From: Ilumatobacteraceae bacterium
GTDB taxonomy: Bacteria; Actinomycetota; Acidimicrobiia; Acidimicrobiales; Ilumatobacteraceae
DNA: 5,976 nt
Assembly (NCBI GenBank): GCA_023254985.1
Contig: JALRJT010000178.1
Location: 1 to 5,976, forward strand
Direction: 5' to 3'
Both the position numbers and the translations under genes were made by a program. Under the pieces are notes generated by a model. The model saw only the letters and a program-made list of their open reading frames with translations. It was not told the origin of the DNA and searched no databases. Below are positions 1 to 5,727 of this stretch, one piece after another. Numbering within the stretch: the first letter of the stretch is position 1; the number at the start of each line of letters is the position of its first letter.

Positions 1-1944
1 CGCACCTAATTCAACCTTGCCACGTCGGAGCGCAACGCTTCGGGTGCCGTGATATCCGGTTGGTGCAGCGTCACTGACGAGCTGCGCGCCGACCTCGAGC
101 GCGCTGGACACTTGCGACCACACCTGGGCCGCCTTCGACGCGTCGGCATCGGCGATCATGACGCACAGCGCCTCGTACTCGTCTGGGAGTTGCTCGCTCC
201 CCTGCGGATAGACGTGGCCGATCTCGAAGAGCGCAATGTTGTCGGTGCGATGCGACTGGTTGTACGCAATCGCCTTTAAGAGCCCTGGGCGCAACGAAGT
301 GCGCAGCATGCTTTCTTCCGCCACGAGCGGATTTGCAAGCCGCAACGCCTTCGATTCATCGGCCCCCACGGCTGCTTGATCGCCAGGAGCAAGGAATGGA
401 TTGGGCATGGCCTCGCTGAAACCGAGGCTCCGCACCACTTGTCGAGTCAGACGACGGCGGAGCTGAATCTCCGACAGACGTCCGTGAACCGGTGACGTCG
501 GCACGATCTTCCCGAGATTTTCATAGCCGACGTGACGGGCGACTTCCTCAATGAGATCGATCTCCGTCACGCAGTCTGGTCGCCACGAAGGAACGGTGAC
601 CATGACGGTGTCACCGTCTCCAGAAACGGAAAATCCGAGCGGGGCAAGCACTGTGTGCAAGCCATCCGAGTCCAACTTTTGACCGAGCACACGTTCAATT
701 CGACTGAGCCGCACGCTTACCTCGGTTGTGACTGGAACGAGGCTTGCGGTACGCGCATCGGTCATCTCGCGATGAACGACGAGATTTGGGCAGGTCATTG
801 ACATGAGCTCAGCGAATCGAGCGATCGCGCGCTCAGCCCCATACGGATCGACTCCTCGCTCGAAGCGCAAGGAAGCTTCCGTGCGAAGACCGTGGTTCGT
901 CACGCTTCGCGCGATTGTCGGCGCATCGAAATGCGCGATCTCCACAGCGATCGTCGTGGTGTCGGCGCGCACCTCAGAGTCAAGTCCGCCCATGATCCCC
1001 GCGATACCGACGATGACATCGTCGCCGTTGCAGATGACGAGGTCCTCTGCCGACAACTCGCGCTCGACGCCATCGAGCGTGGTGAACCGCTCGCCTTCGC
1101 TCGCCCGTCGAACGACGAACCCGCGCTCCACCGAACGTGCGTCGTAGGCGTGGTTCGGCTGGTTCAGCTCGAGATTGACGAGGTTCGAGACATCGACCAC
1201 GTTGTTGATTGCGCGCATTCCTGCATGAGCAAGACGCTGGGCGATCCAGTCGGGCGAGTCGCACACTTTGACACCCGACATCGTCGTCACGGTGAAGCGA
1301 GGACAGCCCTCAGGGTCAAGAATCTCAACTGGAATCGGCTTCGGGTCACCGGTTGCAGTCACCGACGACTTCTTGGACCTGAGCGCAACCTTCATCCGTG
1401 CGCCGAGCTCACGAGCCACGCCCAGGTGACCGAAGCAATCTGGTCGGTTGCGCGTGACATCGAGGTCGAACACGACATCTGGAGTTACCCCGATCGCGGC
1501 GAAGACGTCTGCACCAAGGGTCGCGCTCGAAGGCAGGATCATCAGTCCAGATGAGTCCGCGCCGATTCCAAGTTCGATGGCCGAACACAACATGCCCTCA
1601 CTGTCGATGCCGAGGATGCCCCGTTGGGCAATGACACGGCCATCGGGCATCGCCGTCCCGAGTGTCGCGAGCGGCACCTTGTCGCCGACCGCCATGTTGT
1701 TCGCCCCACACCACACATGACGTTCTTTGCCGTCTCCAGCATCGACGAACACTCGCTGCACCTTTGCCGCATCGGGGTGTCGTTCCAAGCGCTTCACTTC
1801 CGCGACGACGACACCAGGAAAGGTCGCTCCAACTCGGTCGACGGACTCAACTGCGAGCCCGAGAGCAGTCATGTGGTCCGCGATCGCATCGATGTCGTCA
1901 CCGAAGTCGCCGAACTCCTTCAGCCATGAATGCAGGATCTTCAC
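1..1944 (-). CDS. pheT: Phenylalanine-tRNA ligase beta subunit, C-terminus cut by window edge
   Basis: PheT pairs with PheS as the alpha2-beta2 enzyme that charges tRNA-Phe; the beta chain holds tRNA-binding and editing domains. Reading down from 1944 gives 648 codons without a stop. Visible in order: an N-terminal KILHSWLKEF start; an EMAP/Myf-like tRNA-binding domain (about residues 43-150); the B3/B4 editing domain with INNVVDVSNLVNLELNQPNH (246-265), GIAGIMGG (313-320) and RTEASLRFERGVD (354-366); the B5 domain (about 409-477) with PSWRPDCVTEIDLIEEVARH; then the start of the catalytic-like core with NPLVAEESMLRTSLRPGLL. Family members are usually about 800 residues, so roughly 150, including the FDX-ACB domain, lie beyond position 1. 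The start is GTG at 1944-1942, sharing four bases (GTGA) with the pheS stop, with GAGG eight bases upstream inside pheS. This indicates translational coupling. Family identity is very secure. Confidence 0.97.
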   Translation of the reverse strand, partial: MKILHSWLKEFGDFGDDIDAIADHMTALGLAVESVDRVGATFPGVVVAEVKRLERHPDAAKVQRVFVDAGDGKERHVWCGANNMAVGDKVPLATLGTAMPDGRVIAQRGILGIDSEGMLCSAIELGIGADSSGLMILPSSATLGADVFAAIGVTPDVVFDLDVTRNRPDCFGHLGVARELGARMKVALRSKKSSVTATGDPKPIPVEILDPEGCPRFTVTTMSGVKVCDSPDWIAQRLAHAGMRAINNVVDVSNLVNLELNQPNHAYDARSVERGFVVRRASEGERFTTLDGVERELSAEDLVICNGDDVIVGIAGIMGGLDSEVRADTTTIAVEIAHFDAPTIARSVTNHGLRTEASLRFERGVDPYGAERAIARFAELMSMTCPNLVVHREMTDARTASLVPVTTEVSVRLSRIERVLGQKLDSDGLHTVLAPLGFSVSGDGDTVMVTVPSWRPDCVTEIDLIEEVARHVGYENLGKIVPTSPVHGRLSEIQLRRRLTRQVVRSLGFSEAMPNPFLAPGDQAAVGADESKALRLANPLVAEESMLRTSLRPGLLKAIAYNQSHRTDNIALFEIGHVYPQGSEQLPDEYEALCVMIADADASKAAQVWSQVSSALEVGAQLVSDAAPTGYHGTRSVALRRGKVELGA

Positions 1945-2981
1945 GAGAACTGCCTCAGGAATCGCAGGTCGTTCGTATACATCTCACGGATGTCCTCGAC
2001 CGCGTGGCGCTCCTTGGCCATGCGATCGATGCCGAAACCGAAGGCAAAACCCGTGTACTCCTCTGGATCGATTCCGCCGGCGCGAAGGACGTTCGGATGC
2101 ACCATTCCGCACCCCCCAAGTTCGATCCAACTGCCGTTCGCCCGGCGAATGTCGAACTCTGCACTCGGTTCGGTGAACGGGAAGAACGAGGGTCGCAGGC
2201 GGCTCGTGAAGTCATTGCCGAAGAACGCCTTGGTGAATGCCTCGATGATCCCTGCAAGGTGGGCGAAGGTGATCCCCTTGTCGATGACAAGACCTTCGAT
2301 CTGATGGAACACGGGCATGTGTGTGGCGTCCGGCGTATCTCGTCGAAATACGCGACCCGGCATGATCGCGTAGATCGGCGGCTTCCACGACTGCATCACC
2401 CTGATCTGCACGGGCGACGTGTGCGTGCGGAGAAGCACGGTGTTTGCTTCATGGTCGTCCGAAAAGGGCTCGATGAACATTGTGTCGAACTCGCTCCGCG
2501 CAGGATGTGACGCAGGCATGTTGAGTGCCTCGAAGTTGTAGAAGTCCGTCTCGACTTCAGGACCCTCTGCGACCTGGAAGCCGAGACCGATGAAGACGTC
2601 TTCGAGACGCTCCGTTGCCTGGGTGACGATGTGCGCAGCGCCCCACTGCGGCGCACTGAGGTGTTCGGTGAGATCCATGCGCTCACGTGCGACTTGGTCC
2701 GCAAACTCGCGTGCGGAAAGCTCCGCCTCTCGCGCGGCAAGGGCTTGCTCGATTGCGCCCGAGGCCTCGCTCAGGGCCTGGCCGACGAGCTTTTTCTCGG
2801 ACGCATCGGCAATCTTGCCGAGCTGAGCCCGAACCGCGTTGAGCGCACTCTGTTTGTGGGCAAGTTCAGCAGCAACCTTGCGCAGCCCCATCGAGTCGGC
2901 GGCCCCAGCGATAGCCCCCAACGCCATCTCGCGGGCCTTTCCGACCTCATCGCGTAGTGAGGGTTGTGCTGATGCGCTCAT
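1941..2981 (-). CDS. pheS: Phenylalanine-tRNA ligase alpha subunit
   Basis: This is the catalytic alpha subunit of phenylalanyl-tRNA synthetase, a cytoplasmic class II enzyme that forms Phe-AMP and transfers Phe to tRNA-Phe. The 346 residues match the usual bacterial length. An N-terminal helical coiled-coil arm (about 8-105) precedes the class II core. Key segments are FDTMFIEPF (165-173), RTHTSPVQIR (185-194), motif 2 GRVFRRDTPDATHMPVFHQ (209-227), PFTEPSAEFD (268-277), ELGGCGMVHPNVL (287-299) and motif 3 GFAFGFGIDRMAKER (311-325). GFAF is the stretch lining the Phe pocket in characterised enzymes. The ATG at 2981 sits 13 bases after the methyltransferase stop and has no clear Shine-Dalgarno. 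Met19 has a better upstream GGAAAGG, but starting there would shorten the arm, so the first ATG is preferred. The stop overlaps the pheT start. Confidence 0.98.
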   Translation of the reverse strand: MSASAQPSLRDEVGKAREMALGAIAGAADSMGLRKVAAELAHKQSALNAVRAQLGKIADASEKKLVGQALSEASGAIEQALAAREAELSAREFADQVARERMDLTEHLSAPQWGAAHIVTQATERLEDVFIGLGFQVAEGPEVETDFYNFEALNMPASHPARSEFDTMFIEPFSDDHEANTVLLRTHTSPVQIRVMQSWKPPIYAIMPGRVFRRDTPDATHMPVFHQIEGLVIDKGITFAHLAGIIEAFTKAFFGNDFTSRLRPSFFPFTEPSAEFDIRRANGSWIELGGCGMVHPNVLRAGGIDPEEYTGFAFGFGIDRMAKERHAVEDIREMYTNDLRFLRQFS

Positions 2982-2994
2982 ACCGCAGACAACG

Positions 2995-3768
2995 CTACTC
3001 GTTGTGGGTTGTGCGGGAATGTTGATTTGCGGTCGCGAAGCACATGATCGTTGCCGCCATCGCGACGTTCAAGCTTTCGCTCCGACCACGATGCGGGATG
3101 GTCACCCACGTATCAGCCCCGAAGGACTCCTCGAGACCTCGAGCCTCGTTACCCATCGCGAGGCACACCTTGCCGGACAGGTCGGCATCATCGAGAGCAA
3201 CCGTTCGACCGTCCTCGTGCGACGACGTTCCAACTATCGAATATCCCGCCTCACGAACGTCACTCAACGAGGCGTCTTCGACGACGGCGACGTGGAACAC
3301 CGCACCTGCGGATGCACGAACCACCTTCGGATTCGTCGGATCGACACTTCCAGTGCTCAACAGCACGCCGGACGCCCCGAATGCTTCGGCCGACCGCAAG
3401 ATGGTCCCGAGATTCCCTGGATCGCTCACTGCTTCACACCACACCACCCAGTCGTTTGCCGCGGGAGTCCATGGTCGAAGCGTGCGTCTCACGATTGCGA
3501 GCGCCGGCTGGGGCGACTGTGTGTCAGCGACTCGTTCCAGAACTCCGCGCTGCAATCCGAACACCTGTGCATCGGTGCCAGGGAACGAGATGCCTCGGTC
3601 ACTCGTGAAGATCTCGTCGACGTCCCAGCCCGCAGCGATTGCTTCGGCTATCAGGGTCGGGCCTTCGACGACGAAGAAACCTTCCTCTAAACGAGCACTG
3701 CGGCGCCCGATGAGGCGCCGCAGTCGTTGAACTCGTGGATGGGAAAAAGAAAGGAGCGCGTCGTTCAG
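2995..3768 (-). CDS. TrmH/SpoU-family 23S rRNA/tRNA 2'-O-ribose methyltransferase, probable CTG start
   Basis: This is a SPOUT-class enzyme expected to move methyl from S-adenosylmethionine to a ribose 2'-OH in RNA. From the proposed start it has 257 residues: an N-terminal substrate-binding part (HPRVQRLRRLIGRRSARLEE, FFVVEGPTLIAEAI at 31-44), then the knotted SPOUT domain with motif 1 DPGNLGTILRSAEAFG (116-131), motif 2 LAMGNEARGL (203-212) and motif 3 IPHRGRSESLNVAMAA (224-239). The frame has no ATG, GTG or TTG near its N-terminus. CTG at 3768-3766 fits: AGGGGAG lies seven bases upstream, it overlaps the rplT stop as CTGA, and the protein then begins where the family usually does. A longer frame from 3942 would lie over rplT in another frame and adds unlikely sequence. 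The Mycobacterium gene in this position is called tsnR, but the target nucleotide cannot be read from sequence, and thiostrepton resistance is not implied. Family is secure; exact start moderately so. Confidence 0.93.
   Translation of the reverse strand: MNDALLSFSHPRVQRLRRLIGRRSARLEEGFFVVEGPTLIAEAIAAGWDVDEIFTSDRGISFPGTDAQVFGLQRGVLERVADTQSPQPALAIVRRTLRPWTPAANDWVVWCEAVSDPGNLGTILRSAEAFGASGVLLSTGSVDPTNPKVVRASAGAVFHVAVVEDASLSDVREAGYSIVGTSSHEDGRTVALDDADLSGKVCLAMGNEARGLEESFGADTWVTIPHRGRSESLNVAMAATIMCFATANQHSRTTHNE
3697..3724. repeat. Perfect 11-bp GC-rich hairpin after rplT, within the methyltransferase frame
   Basis: ACTGCGGCGCC at 3697-3707 is exactly repeated in reverse complement at 3714-3724, with a 6-base loop. 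It begins 40 bases past the rplT stop on the minus strand, where an operon terminator might be expected. In minus-strand RNA it is followed by GCUCGUUUAGAGG, not a U-tract, so it is not a standard intrinsic terminator. It encodes LRRLIGRRSA of the methyltransferase. It could stabilise the rplT mRNA end, pause polymerase or tune expression between the ribosomal genes and the methyltransferase. Confidence 0.85.
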
Positions 3769-4121
3769 ACGAGAGCTCCCCTTGCGGTTTCCACCAGCTT
3801 GGCGAATGCAGCCTCGTCGTTGACTGCGAGGTCGGCGAGGATCTTGCGATCTACTTCGACGCCCGCCTTCGACAAGCCAGCGATCAGTCGGCTGTAGGAG
3901 AAGTTGTTCTGGCGGCATCCCGCGTTGATGCGCTGGATCCACAAGCTGCGGAACTCACCCTTCTTGGCGCGGCGGTCGCGGAATGCGTACTGCCCCGAGT
4001 GGAGGACTTGTTCGTTGGCGGAACGGAAGGTGCGGCTGCGGTCACCGTAGTAACCCTTGGCCTTCTCCAGGATCGCCTTGTGCTTCTTCTTTGCGTGTAC
4101 TGCGCGCTTTACTCGTGCCAT
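3765..4121 (-). CDS. rplT: 50S ribosomal protein L20 (bL20)
   Basis: bL20 binds 23S rRNA early in 50S assembly. The 118-residue protein is the usual length and begins ARVKRAVHAKKKHKAILEKA, the basic N-terminal extension that threads into rRNA. It continues with GYYGDRSRTFRSANEQVL, the RDRRAKKGEFRSLWIQRIN signature and the globular C-terminal part (SYSRLIAGLSKAGVEVDRK). ATG at 4121 is preceded by AAAGGA with seven bases of spacing. The gene lies 40 bases after rpmI, in the usual infC-rpmI-rplT order. In E. coli and Bacillus, L20 represses its own operon by binding leader mRNA; I see no recognisable copy of those RNA sites here. Its TGA stop is shared with the proposed CTG start of the methyltransferase. 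Confidence 0.98.
   Translation of the reverse strand: MARVKRAVHAKKKHKAILEKAKGYYGDRSRTFRSANEQVLHSGQYAFRDRRAKKGEFRSLWIQRINAGCRQNNFSYSRLIAGLSKAGVEVDRKILADLAVNDEAAFAKLVETARGALV
3776..3783 (-). promoter_or_regulatory. Shine-Dalgarno that supports the CTG start of the methyltransferase
   Basis: AAGGGGAG lies within the last rplT codons, seven bases before CTG at 3768. This is optimal spacing. The only initiation-like codon at that distance in the methyltransferase frame is CTG, and the next ATG, GTG or TTG codons downstream would remove the conserved N-terminal motif. The site therefore decides the start. Confidence 0.6.
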
Positions 4122-4161
4122 GTCATCGTCCTTTCGTCGTTGATGTCAGATCGCTGTCGGT

Positions 4162-4359
4162 CTATCGCTCGCCCAAGAGGCGCTTGATCTTCTTGACGTC
4201 ACCGGAGTGAACGTCAACGGAACCATCGAGGCGGCGGGTTCGCGTCGAAGGCTTGTGCTCGAACAAGTGCTGACGCATCGACTGCTGGCGGCGCAGCTTG
4301 CCCGTGCCGGTCTTCTTGAACCGCTTCGCGGCGGTCTTGGATGTCTTCATCTTTGGCAT
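4162..4359 (-). CDS. rpmI: 50S ribosomal protein L35 (bL35)
   Basis: This is a small, very basic large-subunit protein of 65 residues, the normal bL35 length. The N-terminus MPKMKTSKTAAKRFKKTGTG is diagnostic, followed by GKLRRQQSMRQHLFEHKPS and a C-terminal DVKKIKRLLGER helix, typical for the family. ATG at 4359 lies 12 bases after the infC stop, and its Shine-Dalgarno AGGAGA overlaps that stop (TAGGAGA). The same ribosomes may therefore pass from infC to rpmI. It belongs to the conserved infC-rpmI-rplT operon. Confidence 0.98.
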   Translation of the reverse strand: MPKMKTSKTAAKRFKKTGTGKLRRQQSMRQHLFEHKPSTRTRRLDGSVDVHSGDVKKIKRLLGER

Positions 4360-4371
4360 GTCGTGTCTCTC

Positions 4372-4974
4372 CTATTGCTCTTGTCGTGTGCTGTCTGGAG
4401 CCTCGGTCGCTGGTGCTTCCTGTGGCTTGGTGTCTGACTTCTTCTTTGGCGCTGCCTTCTTCTCAGGTGACAAGACCATCGTCATGTTGCGCCCCTCGAG
4501 TCGAGCATGGGTGTCGACTCGTGCCGTCTCGCCAAGCTGCTCGATGACCGCATCAAGAATCTTCTTGCCGAGCTCCGGGTGGGCAACCTCTCGTCCGCGG
4601 AACTGCAATGTGACCTTCACCTTGTGTCCCTCGGCGAGGAACTGCTGCATGTGGCGAACCTTCGTGTCGAAGTCGGCTTTACCGATCTTCGGCTTGAACT
4701 TCACCTCTTTCATGGTGATCTGAACGGTCTTCTTGCGGGATTCCTTCAGTCGCTGAGATTCCTCGTAGCGGAACTTCCCGTAGTCCATGATGCGACACAC
4801 GGGTGGACTTGCTTGAGCCGCAACCTCGACGAGATCGAGATCTACTGCCCGCGCTCGCTCCAAGGCCTCTGCGATGCTGACGATGCCAACTTGGGAACCA
4901 TCTGCGTCCACCAATCGAACTTCGCGTGCGCGAATGCGATCGTTAAACCGTGGCTCCTGAACTGGCGGTGCTAT
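4372..4974 (-). CDS. infC: Translation initiation factor IF-3, probable ATA start
   Basis: IF3 binds the 30S subunit, prevents premature 50S joining and checks the start codon and initiator tRNA. From ATA at 4974 the protein has 200 residues. The N-domain starts PRFNDRIRAREVRLVD (8-23) and runs through DLDLVEVAAQASPPVCRIMD and YGKFRYEESQ. The C-domain (about 83-170) contains EVKFKPKIGKADFDTK, VKVTLQFRGREVAHPELG and GRNMTMVLSP. A low-complexity tail follows, basic (KKAAPKKK) then Pro/Glu/Thr-rich, longer than in E. coli IF3 (180 residues). No ATG, GTG or TTG lies between TTG 5121 and codons inside the N-domain. The stretch from 5121 encodes an unlikely Cys/Trp/His-rich extension. ATA aligns with the Ile (AUU/AUC class) starts typical of infC genes, which underlie IF3 autoregulation in E. 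coli. ACG at 4980 is an alternative. Identity is secure; the start is inferred. Confidence 0.95.
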   Translation of the reverse strand: MAPPVQEPRFNDRIRAREVRLVDADGSQVGIVSIAEALERARAVDLDLVEVAAQASPPVCRIMDYGKFRYEESQRLKESRKKTVQITMKEVKFKPKIGKADFDTKVRHMQQFLAEGHKVKVTLQFRGREVAHPELGKKILDAVIEQLGETARVDTHARLEGRNMTMVLSPEKKAAPKKKSDTKPQEAPATEAPDSTRQEQ

Positions 4975-5069
4975 GGCCGTACTCTTCTGTGCAAGTGGCG
5001 TCGCCTCCTGTTTGTGGAGACTTGCCGGTCTGTTCGGGTGCGCGTGACGAGCCTCAGCGCACGGCTCAT
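4971..5069 (-). other. Possible Arg-rich leader ORF ahead of infC
   Basis: A 32-codon frame runs from ATG at 5069 to TAG at 4973-4971. GAGGGG lies five bases before its ATG. The TAG overlaps the proposed infC ATA as ATAG, an arrangement suited to termination-reinitiation. Twelve of 32 residues are Arg, five of them AGG or AGA, with AGG-AGG and AGA-AGA pairs near the end. The AGG-AGG pair is also a perfect Shine-Dalgarno (5009-5004), nine bases before an in-frame TTG (4994) that would give a 7-residue version. Arg-rich out-of-frame ORFs arise easily by chance in GC-rich DNA, and no family is recognised. Treat as a candidate only. Confidence 0.25.
5004..5009 (-). promoter_or_regulatory. Strong Shine-Dalgarno (AGGAGG) upstream of infC
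   Basis: AGGAGG on the minus strand is a perfect match to the 16S anti-Shine-Dalgarno. It lies 29 bases before the proposed ATA, too far for direct use, and eight bases before an in-frame CTT, which is not a known start. The nearest acceptable start is TTG at 4994, out of frame with infC and ending at TAG over the ATA. It may load ribosomes for reinitiation at infC, or be coincidental. Confidence 0.45.
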
Positions 5070-5152
5070 GAGAGCCCCTCGCAAAGACCCAGACGCACTC
5101 ACCATTCGCAGTGGCCGACAAGCCAATGGATGGAAATTGTTGTGGTTAGGTG

Positions 5153-5168
5153 GGAGGACGAGTCCTCC
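5153..5168. repeat. Dyad GGAGGAC-GA-GTCCTCC between divergent genes
   Basis: Two 7-base arms, GGAGGAC (5153-5159) and GTCCTCC (5162-5168), are separated by GA. The element starts 40 bases before the ATG of the plus-strand gene and about 180 bases before infC. The position suits an operator for either promoter. As RNA the two-base loop would have to open to CGAG. Each strand also displays GGAGG, but without a suitably spaced start codon. The function is unknown. Confidence 0.5.
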
Positions 5169-5179
5169 ACTTCGCCCAA

Positions 5180-5185
5180 TAGCGT
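5180..5185 (+). promoter_or_regulatory. Candidate -10 element for a leaderless DUF1844-like transcript
   Basis: TAGCGT fits the actinobacterial TANNNT -10 pattern and ends seven bases before the ATG at 5193, so transcription could begin at or near the start codon. The lack of a Shine-Dalgarno there agrees with a leaderless mRNA. No good -35 is seen at 17-18 bases upstream. The match is weak and could be chance. Confidence 0.25.
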
Positions 5186-5192
5186 AGCCACG

Positions 5193-5507
5193 ATGAACGC
5201 CGATCCCACCGACCCGACCGACCAGATCGACGACGCTCAGGCCGCGCTCTCCGAAGCCCGACAGCGCATCGGCGAGGTTCCCGCAAACGTGGTGGTCGTC
5301 AACCACGTCATGGGACTGTATGAGCTTGCCGCAATCCATCTCTCGGCCCAGCCACCCCGGCTGAACGAGGCGGCGCTCGCCATCGACGCAGTCGCCTGTG
5401 TGGTCGAGGGCCTCGGAGCACGGTTGGGAGACGAGCACGCCACGTTGTCCGACGCGCTCGCCAACATTCGCCTCGCTTTCGTACAGATCAAGGGCACCGG
5501 CGCCTAG
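5193..5507 (+). CDS. DUF1844-like small helical protein
   Basis: This is a 104-residue soluble, mainly helical protein of unknown function. After a polar Asp/Pro/Thr N-terminus come a helix (QIDDAQAALSEARQRI, 11-26), a hydrophobic segment NVVVVNHVMGLYELAAIHL (32-50), then LNEAALAIDAVACVVEGLG (57-75) and LSDALANIRLAFVQI (85-99). The pattern of an ELAAIHL-like helix, an EA..AIDA helix and a final ALANIRLAFVQ helix resembles the DUF1844 family, which in actinobacteria is often found beside infC. This call rests on memory of the family, not on a search. The frame stays open upstream to 4950, but that part overlaps infC and reads unlike protein. ATG at 5193 lacks a Shine-Dalgarno and may be leaderless. 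The stop is seven bases from the convergent cold-shock gene. Confidence 0.8.
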   Translation: MNADPTDPTDQIDDAQAALSEARQRIGEVPANVVVVNHVMGLYELAAIHLSAQPPRLNEAALAIDAVACVVEGLGARLGDEHATLSDALANIRLAFVQIKGTGA

Positions 5508-5514
5508 CGGCTAC

Positions 5515-5727
5515 TCAGGCGAGCGTGTCGATCGCCCTCGCCTCACGCACCCCAAAACGGGTGACGACGACGAACGACACCGAAGTCCCAACGGAAATCG
5601 TTCTCGTGCCGTCGGCGATCTCGACACAGTGGAAGAGCAACTGATCCCCCCCGTGATCGATGTGGCCGAGACCGACATGCTCGTCGAAGTCGATCACGGT
5701 TCCCGTTCGTCGCTCAGCCTCAGACAT
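5515..5727 (-). CDS. Small cold-shock-domain-like protein
   Basis: This 70-residue protein is about the length of single-domain Csp proteins, which bind single-stranded RNA or DNA and loosen mRNA structure. The fold is suggested by RTGTVIDFDEHVGLGHID (6-23), where VGLGHI takes the place of RNP1 (K-G-F/Y-G-F-I), by LLFHCVEI (28-35) in place of RNP2 (V-F-V-H-F/Y-x-x-I), by VGTSVSFVVV (43-52) and by a final EARAIDTL strand. Key RNP1 aromatics are Leu and His here, so nucleic-acid binding may be weakened or altered. ATG at 5727 (or the adjacent ATG at 5730) overlaps the end of fmt by 8-11 bases, with GGTGG upstream. A longer frame from GTG 5781 would overlap fmt by 62 bases and is less likely. 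It is probably co-transcribed and translationally coupled with fmt. Confidence 0.8.
   Translation of the reverse strand: MSEAERRTGTVIDFDEHVGLGHIDHGGDQLLFHCVEIADGTRTISVGTSVSFVVVTRFGVREARAIDTLA

Larger units (their letters stand above)
4975..5192. promoter_or_regulatory. Divergent intergenic region between infC and the DUF1844-like gene
   Basis: These 218 bases must hold the promoters of the infC operon and of the plus-strand gene. I see no convincing -35/-10 pair for infC. On the infC side, inverted repeats occur at 5063-5067/5072-5076 (GGCTC/GAGCC, enclosing the candidate leader ATG and part of its ribosome site) and 5038-5043/5057-5062 (GTGCGC/GCGCAC). Together they suggest a structured infC leader, but short stems of this kind are common in GC-rich DNA. 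Confidence 0.4.

Noticed and set aside
3697..3724. Intrinsic terminator of the infC-rpmI-rplT operon.
   Set aside because: The hairpin is strong, but no U-tract follows on either strand and the conserved methyltransferase frame runs through it. It is kept only as a hairpin of unknown role.
892..3730. Long plus-strand open frames opposite pheT, pheS and the methyltransferase (for example 892-1554, 1662-2510, 2839-3690).
   Set aside because: They are antisense to well-conserved genes, are rich in Arg/His/Ser/Pro and show no recognisable domain. This is typical of shadow frames in GC-rich coding DNA.
2995..3768. Thiostrepton-resistance methyltransferase in the functional sense.
   Set aside because: Genes at this locus are often named tsnR by position, but motifs show only the TrmH/SpoU family; substrate site cannot be assigned.
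3769..3942. N-terminal extension of the methyltransferase from the start codon at 3942.
   Set aside because: It would lie entirely over rplT in another frame and gives an Arg/Gln-rich sequence not expected in the family.
4975..5121. N-terminal extension of infC from TTG at 5121.
   Set aside because: It adds 49 residues with Cys, Trp and His unlike any IF3 N-terminus, has no Shine-Dalgarno, and a better-fitting ATA start exists.
4950..5192. Longer version of the DUF1844-like protein starting at 4950.
   Set aside because: The added part overlaps infC and its leader and has no resemblance to the family; the DUF1844-like helices all lie after 5193.
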